From assembly GCF_050433385.1 (NCBI RefSeq), contig NZ_JBNPXI010000039.1:1-27476 (forward strand): a DNA stretch of 27,476 nucleotides, written 5' to 3'. Under the pieces are notes generated by a model, which was not told the origin of the DNA, ran no database searches, and worked only from the letters and a program-made list of their open reading frames with translations. Source of the stretch: Brassicibacter mesophilus. Lineage in GTDB: Bacteria; Bacillota; Clostridia; Tissierellales; Proteiniboraceae. Both the position numbers and the translations under genes were made by a program. Positions 1 through 5,070 of the stretch are shown piece by piece (the stretch's first letter is position 1; every line of letters begins with the position of its first letter).

Positions 1-91
1 TTGAACAATGTGAAAGCCAGCGTCTTTAGGCGCTGGCCGGTAACAGCCCCTTATAGGGGCAGAGCAAACCACCCGTTAGACGGGTGGTGCT
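1..91 (+). mobile_element. Probable right end of an IS200/IS605-type (tnpB-like) element
   Basis: Three perfect hairpins stand in tandem: GCCAGCG/CGCTGGC (16-22 with 31-37), GCCCC/GGGGC (46-50 with 56-60) and ACCACCCGT/ACGGGTGGT (68-76 with 80-88). Tandem subterminal hairpins, ending in one with an ACCACCC arm, resemble the right ends of IS200/IS605-family elements and the 3' scaffold of their TnpB-associated guide RNA. The transposase would lie off the left edge, so the family call rests on hairpin layout only. If it is right, the element ends just upstream of the arsR promoter. A transcription terminator of an unrelated upstream gene is the main alternative, but no T-run follows. Confidence 0.45.
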
Positions 92-129
92 GATTGATCA
101 ATTATATAAAATGATAATTTAGGTAATAA

Positions 130-157
130 TTGCAATATGCTATAATAAACATATAAT
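130..157 (+). promoter_or_regulatory. arsR promoter with candidate ArsR/SmtB operator
   Basis: TTGCAA (130-135) and TATAAT (152-157) with a 16-base spacer form a plausible sigma-A promoter. An inverted repeat ATATG...CATAT (135-139, 150-154) lies inside the spacer and overlaps the -10. This is where an ArsR-family repressor would bind to autoregulate. The AT-rich dyad is only 5 bp per arm, so the operator call is inferred. Confidence 0.45.
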
Positions 158-179
158 CATACCTAAGGGAGGAAGTAAT

Positions 180-545
180 TTGAGAGACATAGATAAAGAA
201 TGTAGCTGTGAGGTTGAACAAGTAAATCAGCAAATGGTAAATATAATAAAAAAAGACATACTATCTGAAGATATAGTATTAGGGTTATCTGAGATATTTA
301 AAGCACTTGGAGATCCCACACGATTAAAGATAATATTTATGCTTTCAAAAGGCAGTTTATGCGTATGTGACATAGCAGAGCTACTGAACATGAGCCAATC
401 AGCTATATCTCATCAACTTAGAGTACTGAGAAATTTAAGACTTGTTAAGTATAGAAAAGAAGGAAAGCTAGCTATTTATTCATTAGATGATGACCATGTA
501 TTGCAGTTGTTTAATCAAGGACTGGAGCATGTTATACATGAATAA
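180..545 (+). CDS. ArsR/SmtB-family metal-sensing repressor with two metal sites
   Basis: A 121-residue winged-helix repressor that would leave its operator when metal binds. The TTG start follows AAGGGAGGAAG. The helix-turn-helix is about residues 62-85 (CDIAELLNMSQSAISHQLRVL). Two metal sites are visible. An alpha-3N type thiolate site could be built from C8, C10, C61 and C63 (the CVCD motif of CadC/ArsR). An alpha-5 type site has D104, H106, H117 and H120, with the same spacing as the zinc site of SmtB. Having both resembles CadC, so Cd/Pb/Zn is the likeliest inducer class. No transporter is adjacent: the next gene is convergent and the possible mobile-element end lies upstream. It may act at a distance, for instance on the CDF exporter at 6664. 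Confidence 0.9.
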   Translation: MRDIDKECSCEVEQVNQQMVNIIKKDILSEDIVLGLSEIFKALGDPTRLKIIFMLSKGSLCVCDIAELLNMSQSAISHQLRVLRNLRLVKYRKEGKLAIYSLDDDHVLQLFNQGLEHVIHE

Positions 546-563
546 TGATGTGAATACAATATA

Positions 564-839
564 TTAAAGGCTATCAGCAGTTACATCGTTACACACTAAC
601 TCTATAGCCTCTATCACTTTTGCCAAAACACTTATTCTTCGTTGCCTATCTAAAAGAAAAGCTTTTTTTTCACCAGCACTAGCAGATGATAAAAAGTACT
701 TTGGTGGAAGATTATTTAGTGCAATGGCTTGGATATCATCCAGTTGGCCTTCATACATGTTTATATTATAATTATTTTTCACTTCATCTAGTATATCCTT
801 AACTAACATTTCCATATAGTTATCAACCACATTCATCAC
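564..839 (-). CDS. ComFB-like protein
   Basis: A 91-residue protein with the late-competence ComFB core: acidic N-terminal helix, IQAIALNNLPPKYF (about residues 37-50), then a basic C-terminal helix. The family motif is usually DI-x-ALALNxLPPxY. ComFB proteins are small cytosolic proteins; some cyanobacterial members bind cyclic dinucleotides, but the role in Firmicutes is unclear. The CxxC found before the motif in B. subtilis ComFB is missing (no cysteine there). The start is uncertain: GTG at 839, ATG at 836 and GTG at 830 are in frame behind AGAAGG. It is a single gene, convergent with arsR, with no clear terminator between them. Confidence 0.75.
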   Translation of the reverse strand: MMNVVDNYMEMLVKDILDEVKNNYNINMYEGQLDDIQAIALNNLPPKYFLSSASAGEKKAFLLDRQRRISVLAKVIEAIELVCNDVTADSL

Positions 840-885
840 CTTCTATAGGATAAGTTTTTTCGTAATTAATGAATAAAATATCATA

Positions 886-1085
886 CTAAAGGACTATTAA
901 CAATAGGGCTAAAGGACTAAAAGTAACAATTTGTCGAAAAATGGCATATAATTTATGATGTTGCACTTTTAAAAATAAATATTTTTTCTTTTTTGATTAA
1001 AAGAGGAATTTGATGGGTACTATAGAAATAGTCTATAATAAAAAGTTTTTTAATAGATTATTTCTATAGTAGGAGGTATAACTTT
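886..1085 (+). promoter_or_regulatory. Promoter and structured leader of the Sec-glutaredoxin gene
   Basis: An 11-bp direct repeat CTAAAGGACTA stands at 886-896 and 909-919. TTGTCG (931-936) and TATGAT (954-959), 17 apart, form a candidate promoter, giving a leader of about 120 bases. The leader holds an inverted repeat of 18 bp with one G-U pair (1019-1036 with 1053-1070). Its A/T-rich inner part can pair further. It abuts the ribosome site AGGAGG (1071-1076). The CsoR-type box seen before the Cys paralogue is absent here. Confidence 0.5.
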
Positions 1086-1310
1086 ATGGCAAACGTAACA
1101 ATTTTCACAAGTAATACTTGACCACATTGCACTACTGCAAAGCAGTACCTTTCGGAGAAAGGTGTAAACTACACTGAGAAAAATATTCAAACAGACCCTA
1201 GTGCCAGGAAAGAACTTATGCAAAAAGGATATATGGCAGTTCCAGTTATAGTTGTAGACAGTGAAGACATAGTAGGATTTGACAGAGCAAGACTAGAAGA
1301 ATTATTATAA
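1086..1310 (+). CDS. Selenocysteine-containing glutaredoxin-like protein (UGA at 1119-1121 = Sec12)
   Basis: The frame from ATG 1086 (behind AGGAGG) runs 74 codons to TAA, interrupted only by TGA at codon 12. Reading it as Sec gives a YruB/NrdH-type glutaredoxin with the active site T-U-P-H-C in place of CxxC. The cis-Pro (VPVI, residues 52-55) and the GFD motif near the end are present. It is identical to the Cys paralogue at 1506 in 60 of 74 positions, with no indel. The paralogue has TGT at this codon. The open frame continues with full protein conservation after the TGA, which argues against a dead gene. A SECIS-like hairpin follows (1147-1163) and a strong terminator closes the unit. Predicted role: cytosolic thiol/selenol-disulfide oxidoreductase. 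Sec decoding is inferred, but the same pattern recurs in two other genes here. Confidence 0.9.
1133..1163 (+). promoter_or_regulatory. Candidate bacterial SECIS element, Sec-glutaredoxin
   Basis: Downstream of the TGA (1119-1121) two small hairpins follow each other: TACTGC-AAA-GCAGTA (1133-1147) and ACCTTT-CGGAG-AAAGGT (1147-1163). They share base 1147, so they are alternatives or nearly stacked. The second has a 5-base loop containing GG that begins 31 bases after the UGA. This fits the bacterial rule of a short hairpin about 16-37 bases downstream with a G among the first loop bases. In the Cys paralogue the same stretch reads TCTTT-CAGAA-AAAGG, losing the loop GG. Confidence 0.7.
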
Positions 1311-1318
1311 GCAAAATC

Positions 1319-1358
1319 AAAATCTATAGAGATATTGAATATCTCTATAGATTTTTTT
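1319..1358 (+). terminator. Rho-independent terminator after the Sec-glutaredoxin gene
   Basis: A near-perfect stem of up to 18 bp (1319-1336 with 1338-1355, core TCTATAGAGATAT) ends in seven T (1352-1358). It closes the Sec-glutaredoxin unit and separates it from the Cys paralogue, so the two genes are transcribed independently. Confidence 0.9.
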
Positions 1359-1440
1359 GTTTGTATAGAAATAATCGTTAGTTACATTTATAAAACAGAC
1401 GTATAATATATAATAGGTGTTTTAAAAAAACAAAAAAACA

Positions 1441-1470
1441 TTGTTTTATTATACCCCTATAGGGTATAAT
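1441..1470 (+). promoter_or_regulatory. Promoter with CsoR/CstR-type operator, Cys-glutaredoxin gene
   Basis: TTGTTT (1441-1446) and TATAAT (1465-1470), 18 apart, enclose the inverted repeat ATACCCCTATAGGGTAT (1451-1467), which overlaps the -10. ATACCC-N5-GGGTAT is the form of operators bound by CsoR/CstR-family repressors. The same layout recurs at 7715-7743 and 9788-9816. Confidence 0.75.
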
Positions 1471-1505
1471 AAGAATACAAATAAAAGTTCAAGGAGGAAT
1501 ATAAA

Positions 1506-1730
1506 ATGGCAAATGTGACAATCTATACAAGTAATACATGTGGATATTGTGTTGCTGCAAAAGAGTATCTTTCAGAAAAAGGTGTAAGCTATACAGAGAA
1601 AAATATACAGACAGATCCTAGTGCAAGAAAAGAGTTAATGCAAAAAGGTCATATGGGAGTACCTGTAATAATCGTAGATGGAGAAGAAATAGTAGGATTT
1701 GACAGAGCAAGATTGGAACAACTTTTATAG
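1506..1730 (+). CDS. Glutaredoxin-like protein (Cys form)
   Basis: A 74-residue thioredoxin-fold protein with active site C12-G-Y-C15, cis-Pro in VPVI (residues 52-55) and C-terminal GFD. ATG follows AAGGAGG. It is the standalone clostridial YruB-like/NrdH-redoxin type of dithiol oxidoreductase. It is a tandem duplicate of the Sec form at 1086 with 14 substitutions, several around the active site (P13G, H14Y, T16V, T17A). It has its own promoter carrying an ATACCC-N5-GGGTAT box, so it is probably derepressed by reactive sulfur or copper while the Sec copy is controlled differently. Confidence 0.93.
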   Translation: MANVTIYTSNTCGYCVAAKEYLSEKGVSYTEKNIQTDPSARKELMQKGHMGVPVIIVDGEEIVGFDRARLEQLL

Positions 1731-1753
1731 ATAAGTATAAACAAAAAACAACA

Positions 1754-1786
1754 AACCCGACTGATATATCAGTCGGGTTAAATTTT
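1754..1786. terminator. Bidirectional terminator
   Basis: The 26-base palindrome at 1754-1779 (arms AACCCGACTGATA/TATCAGTCGGGTT) is flanked by an A-rich left side and by TTAAATTTTT on the right. It serves both the Cys-glutaredoxin gene and the convergent DUF1858 gene. Confidence 0.85.
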
Positions 1787-1801
1787 TCTTCATTTATTTA
1801 A

Positions 1802-1987
1802 TTACTTATTTAACTCTTCTAATAACTTTTGTAAATCGATTCCATGAACCATTGCAGCTTGTTCTAATGATTCCATTTGAGAAGAAGGGCATCCGATACA
1901 ACCCATACCGAATCTCATTAAAATTTCTGCAGCTTGTGGCTTTTCTCTCAAAAGTTCTCCTATAAGCATATCTTTATTTATAGCCAT
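1802..1987 (-). CDS. DUF1858 domain protein
   Basis: A 61-residue protein that is a single DUF1858 domain: helix, then GELLREKPQAAEILMRFGMGCIGC, with C30 and C33. The domain occurs alone or at the N-terminus of ScdA/hybrid-cluster-associated proteins and is thought to work in redox, NO or sulfur metabolism, without proven chemistry. ATG follows AAGGAGGAATTTAA. It is convergent with the Cys-glutaredoxin gene and shares its terminator. The neighbourhood (glutaredoxins, CcdA, HesB-like) supports a thiol or sulfur role, which is inferred. Confidence 0.85.
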   Translation of the reverse strand: MAINKDMLIGELLREKPQAAEILMRFGMGCIGCPSSQMESLEQAAMVHGIDLQKLLEELNK

Positions 1988-2032
1988 TTAAATTCCTCCT
2001 TAAAATATATTTATTATAATAATACCACATTT

Positions 2033-2061
2033 TATAAAAATTTGTGTGACTAAAATCACAC
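2033..2061 (-). terminator. Weak terminator of the signal-peptidase-like gene
   Basis: On the minus strand the stem GTGTGA-TTTTAG-TCACAC (2061-2044) is followed by AAATTTTTAT, 17 bases after the stop at 2078. The 6-bp stem is short, so the call is tentative. It could also be an operator for the DUF1858 gene just downstream. Confidence 0.5.
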
Positions 2062-2077
2062 TTATAAAGATATATCA

Positions 2078-2647
2078 TTATTTTTTTCTAAAGCCAGCTT
2101 TATTTACAGAAAAGAGCCTAAATAGAAAAGATATATTTATCAGTAATATAAGAAAAATAATAAAAGTAAAAAATGGGTTTTTAGAGACAGATAGTAAAAA
2201 GTTTCCCTTAGAAATGCTGAAAAAATATTTTCCTAAGACATCATTATATTCTATTTGAAGCTTATCGTCGTATCCTTTATCACTTTTATTTAAAATAATT
2301 TTGTTTTCTAAAATACTATCTATTTTATGAGATGCTATGGAGGAACCATTAAAAAATGTAACCACATCACCTTCTGAAAGCTTGTTTTTAGGGACTTTTC
2401 TCACTATGACTAGGTCTCCTCTATCAAGGCTTAATGTAAGATCTTCATTAGCTACTTTATAGAGCTTAAATCCGGCTATATCTTTGATATCTTCGTTCAA
2501 CACTACCAGCTTATAAGTTAGTGACATAGAGGTTATAATAAGAATGAATGTGAATAGGCAAAATGATATAGCTATTACTTTAAAACAGATATTAGAAATA
2601 AAGTCTCTAGCGTTATTAAATCTACTACGAAGATTTTTTTTATCCAC
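2078..2647 (-). CDS. Signal-peptidase-I-like (S26/SipW-type) membrane protein lacking the catalytic serine
   Basis: 189 residues from GTG 2647, which sits 8 bases after TAGGAG; a longer in-frame start at 2731 has no good ribosome site. Architecture: one N-terminal membrane segment (IAISFCLFTFILIITSMSL), an S26-like extracytoplasmic part (RGDLVIVRKVPKNKLSEGD, then VVTF...SIASHKI) and a C-terminal membrane segment, as in SipW. Where SipW has the catalytic SGSM, this protein reads VANEDLTLSLDRGD, with no SxM motif; a His survives in ASHKI. It is probably not a working peptidase and may be a binding or regulatory relative. It is far from the complete SipW at 26059 and is followed downstream by the DUF1858 gene. 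Confidence 0.6.
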   Translation of the reverse strand: MDKKNLRSRFNNARDFISNICFKVIAISFCLFTFILIITSMSLTYKLVVLNEDIKDIAGFKLYKVANEDLTLSLDRGDLVIVRKVPKNKLSEGDVVTFFNGSSIASHKIDSILENKIILNKSDKGYDDKLQIEYNDVLGKYFFSISKGNFLLSVSKNPFFTFIIFLILLINISFLFRLFSVNKAGFRKK

Positions 2648-2793
2648 AAGTAACACTCCTAGTAATTTAGCTCTGTTGAATATAGTTATTACCAATCTAA
2701 AATAAAATATACTTAGACTAAAAAATGGCAATAATTAAATATGGTGAATAAAAAAGTTTTTTTTAGCGACAATATTGAGTAGGAGGTGTTAAA

Positions 2794-3159
2794 ATGGCTG
2801 ATAGAGAAAGAGCAAAAAATAATGATGTTAGTGTAACAGGTATAATATTAAGAGTGGTGTTGACTGCTGTAGTAGTGGGAATAGCTGCATTTTTCACACC
2901 AGGATTTAGTATCAATGGTTTGTGGAGCCTATTAATTGCTAGTATAGTAATAGCTGGACTAGACTACTTAGTAGAGAGGTTTGCAGGAGTAGATGCATCA
3001 CCGTTTGGCAGAGGAATAACAGGATTTATTGTAGCCGCTGTGATTCTTTACGTCACAAGATTCATAGTACCTGGTTTTAATATATCAGTCCTAGGTGCTA
3101 TAATAGGAGCATTGGCAGTAGGAATAATCGATATGATAATACCAGGAAAAGCATTATAA
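2794..3159 (+). CDS. YvlD-like four-helix membrane protein (phage holin family IV superfamily)
   Basis: 121 residues, with ATG behind AGGAGG. After a hydrophilic start (MADRERAKNN) come four hydrophobic helices, about residues 14-34, 41-58, 73-92 and 97-117, with PGFSI and PGFNI repeats at the loops. This is the pattern of the YvlD/4TM-holin superfamily. Despite the holin name, these chromosomal proteins are membrane proteins of unknown function, linked in B. subtilis to cell-envelope stress regulons. It is a single gene closed by its own terminator, and no phage genes are nearby. Confidence 0.8.
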   Translation: MADRERAKNNDVSVTGIILRVVLTAVVVGIAAFFTPGFSINGLWSLLIASIVIAGLDYLVERFAGVDASPFGRGITGFIVAAVILYVTRFIVPGFNISVLGAIIGALAVGIIDMIIPGKAL

Positions 3160-3190
3160 AAAGGAGTCAGGGTTTACCTGACTCCTTTTT
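3159..3190 (+). terminator. Rho-independent terminator
   Basis: Stem AAAGGAGTCAGG-GTTTA-CCTGACTCCTTT (12 bp) with T-run to 3190. The A-rich left side lets it also serve the convergent DUF1657 gene, whose stop codon overlaps it. Confidence 0.9.
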
Positions 3191-3449
3191 ATTGAGACTG
3201 ATTATTTTTTAGTTTATTTTGCTGATTTTGCGGTATTCCCATTGCTTCTTGAGCATACTGAGGTTCTTCAGACTTAACATAATCTGTTCTTGATTGGATC
3301 ATCTGTGCTATATTATCCATTTGAGTTGATAATTGTGAAAACATTTGCTGAGCTTGCTGGTCATTAGTATCCATTGAAAAGGTTTTTAGATCAGCAGATA
3401 GTCCTTTTGCACTGGCTAAAGCTTGTTCAAGTTTGTTAATAGTTGTCAA
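3189..3449 (-). CDS. DUF1657 domain protein
   Basis: 86 residues, with TTG start 9 bases after AAAAGGAGG. The core TTINKLEQALASAKGLSADLKTF followed by an amphipathic helix rich in Gln (DQQAQQMFSQLSTQMDNIAQMIQSR) matches DUF1657, a short helical domain found in endospore formers, often beside spoVA genes. No spoVA gene is present here. The C-terminal tail (IPQNQQNKLKNNQSQ) is low-complexity and polar. It is probably a spore-associated small protein; function unknown. Confidence 0.8.
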   Translation of the reverse strand: MTTINKLEQALASAKGLSADLKTFSMDTNDQQAQQMFSQLSTQMDNIAQMIQSRTDYVKSEEPQYAQEAMGIPQNQQNKLKNNQSQ

Positions 3450-3467
3450 TTGTATTACCTCCTTTTC

Positions 3468-3505
3468 AAGTTATATTTTCTGCACAATCAAAGAAAATAT
3501 AACTT
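3468..3505 (-). repeat. 14-bp inverted repeat in the leader of the DUF1657 gene
   Basis: Perfect arms AAGTTATATTTTCT (3468-3481) and AGAAAATATAACTT (3492-3505) with a 10-base loop. On the minus strand it lies directly before the ribosome site AAAAGGAGG. It has no T-run of terminator type, so an operator, an mRNA-stabilising hairpin or a translational control element are all possible. Confidence 0.6.
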
Positions 3506-3509
3506 ACAA

Positions 3510-3544
3510 AAAAAGGAAAAAGACAACTTTTTAGTTGCCTTTTA
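3510..3544 (-). terminator. Terminator of the secreted-protein gene
   Basis: Minus-strand stem AAAGGCAACT/AGTTGTCTTT (3533-3543 with 3518-3528, one G-U pair), followed by TTTTTCC, just after the stop codon at 3546. Confidence 0.75.
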
Positions 3545-3545
3545 A

Positions 3546-4148
3546 TTATTGCTGATTAAGAAATGGACAGTTGGCTTGATTTAATCCATTACCCATTTGT
3601 CTTCCCATCCCTCTTCCTTGACCTCGACCGTTTCTCATTCCTTTTCCCTGACCTTGCCCATTTTGTCCTGACCATATAGGTCTATTGTTTTCATCTCTTA
3701 GTTTAACTTCTTTATCTCCGGATTTGATAGTAAATGGCGCTAATACAGATACATTTTCATTATCAATTTTGAAAGTTCTTTCTATACCTGTAACTTCGAC
3801 ATTACTACCTTCTTTTAATTCTAATTCTTTAAATGTGTCATAAGAAACAATTTGACCTAAATGTACATCAGTAATATTATCATCACTATCCTTTATTTTC
3901 ATGTTATATGGCATATCAGTTGTGTTAAGATCTGAAACAGTACCAGTTATAGTTACTAAATCATCTTCTGTAATATTGTATGCATTTTTTTCATCAATCA
4001 CATTGTCTCTACCAAATCCAAGATTCCAGCCATATCTAATAGGTGTAGAATTTGTTTGGTCATTACTATCAGCAAAAACAAATCCAGCTGATAAGCTAAT
4101 TGATAACACAAGAATACTTAAAGTAATAATTAATTTTTTACTTTTCAT
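3546..4148 (-). CDS. Secreted protein with Gly/Gln/Met/Arg-rich tail
   Basis: 200 residues, with ATG behind AAGGAGG. A signal peptide (MKSKKLIITLSILVLSISLSAGFVFA, cleavage near ADS) leads to an OB-fold-like middle (about 65-155: VTITGTVSDL, NMKIKDSDDN, GSNVEVTGIERTF), resembling bacterial stress proteins that bind small ligands. The tail (about 158-190) is low-complexity G-Q-G-x-G-M-R-N-G-R-G-Q. The protein ends in one Cys (NCPFLNQQ). I recognise no named family. It is divergent from the two-component system at 4390, and the kinase sensor also contains a Gly/Met-rich stretch. The gene may be a target or partner of that system (inferred). Confidence 0.7.
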   Translation of the reverse strand: MKSKKLIITLSILVLSISLSAGFVFADSNDQTNSTPIRYGWNLGFGRDNVIDEKNAYNITEDDLVTITGTVSDLNTTDMPYNMKIKDSDDNITDVHLGQIVSYDTFKELELKEGSNVEVTGIERTFKIDNENVSVLAPFTIKSGDKEVKLRDENNRPIWSGQNGQGQGKGMRNGRGQGRGMGRQMGNGLNQANCPFLNQQ

Positions 4149-4184
4149 TTTGTTACCTCCTTGAAAGTTTTTTTATTTGATTTT

Positions 4185-4216
4185 ATTTTACCCGACAAAT
4201 GTGACAGAATTGTGAC
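4185..4216 (-). promoter_or_regulatory. Candidate OmpR-type operator and promoter of the secreted-protein gene
   Basis: Direct repeats TGTGAC at 4200-4205 and 4211-4216 have an 11-bp period, the spacing bound by OmpR/PhoB-type regulators. On the minus strand they sit where a -35 is expected for TAAAAT (4190-4185), which has no good -35 of its own. This is typical of an activated promoter. The neighbouring response regulator is the obvious candidate. Confidence 0.5.
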
Positions 4217-4240
4217 GAAAGCAGCAAGGTTTAGTGAAAA

Positions 4241-4270
4241 TTGTTTCAGCTTTTATTTTTTTAGTATAAT
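4241..4270 (+). promoter_or_regulatory. Promoter of the two-component operon
   Basis: TTGTTT (4241-4246) and TATAAT (4265-4270), 18 apart, would give a leader of about 110 bases. The direct repeats at 4200-4216 lie 25 bp upstream and could allow autoregulation. Confidence 0.55.
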
Positions 4271-4389
4271 ATATATGTAACCAGCATTGAAACCTGAAAC
4301 TGAATATGGACATAACAGAACGATCATATTTATGTATATTTTGGATTTGAATTTAAGTATCTATCAATATAAATATAGGGGTGAAAAGG

Positions 4390-5070
4390 GTGTTTAAGAC
4401 AAAGATACTAATCGTAGAAGATGAAGATAGGATGAGAAGGTTAGTGGGAGATTATCTTAAAAAAGAAGGGTACAGTATTTTAGAAGCTGAGGATGGCAAA
4501 AGAGCAATAGAAATATTTGAAGATGAAAAGATAGATTTATTAATACTTGATATAATGCTTCCAAAGTATGATGGTTGGACAGTGTTAAGGGAAATAAGAA
4601 AAATTTCTAGTATACCTATTATAGTTTTAACAGCTAGGTCAGAAGAAGCTGATGAGCTATTTGGTTTTGATTTAGGTACAGATGAATATATTACAAAACC
4701 TTTTAGTCCAAAAGTTTTAGTAGCAAGAGTAAAGGCACTTCTTAAAAGGAGCAATGGTTGTGCTAATAATGAAGACTTATTATCGATAGGTGGAATAGAA
4801 ATAGACAAAGAGGCTCATAAGGTTTTCATAGACAATGAAGAAATAGAGCTTACACCAAAAGAATACGAGCTTTTAGTTTATCTTGTACAAAATCAAGGAA
4901 AAGCTCTTACTAGAGATAGCATGCTGAATGAAGTATGGGGATATGATTACTTTGGAGATGCAAGAACAGTAGATACACATATAAAAAGACTGAGAATAAA
5001 GCTTTTGGATAAAAATGATTTGATACAAACAGTCAGAGGAATAGGATATAGGTTTGAGGTGTTAAAATGA
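4390..5070 (+). CDS. OmpR/PhoB-family response regulator
   Basis: 226 residues from GTG 4390, which lies 6 bases after AGGGGTG; GTG 4381 is in frame but overlaps that ribosome site. The receiver domain (1-115) has the acidic pair E10-D11, phosphoacceptor D54 (LILDIMLP), T81 and K103 (ITKPF). The winged-helix DNA-binding domain (about 128-225) has the typical LTPKEYELLVYL...GYDYFGDARTVDTHIKRLRIKL...VRGIGYRFE. Its stop overlaps the kinase start (ATGA), so the pair is translationally coupled. Confidence 0.95.
   Translation: MFKTKILIVEDEDRMRRLVGDYLKKEGYSILEAEDGKRAIEIFEDEKIDLLILDIMLPKYDGWTVLREIRKISSIPIIVLTARSEEADELFGFDLGTDEYITKPFSPKVLVARVKALLKRSNGCANNEDLLSIGGIEIDKEAHKVFIDNEEIELTPKEYELLVYLVQNQGKALTRDSMLNEVWGYDYFGDARTVDTHIKRLRIKLLDKNDLIQTVRGIGYRFEVLK

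Noticed and set aside
1086..1310. Pseudogene with a premature stop
   Set aside because: The protein stays conserved on both sides of the single TGA, the TGA is at the active-site Cys, and two other genes show the same pattern.
2046..2258. Plus-strand ORF
   Set aside because: Shadow of the minus-strand signal-peptidase-like gene; no ribosome site or family signal.
2794..3159. Prophage holin
   Set aside because: The family name includes holins, but no phage genes are near and the YvlD-type chromosomal protein fits better.
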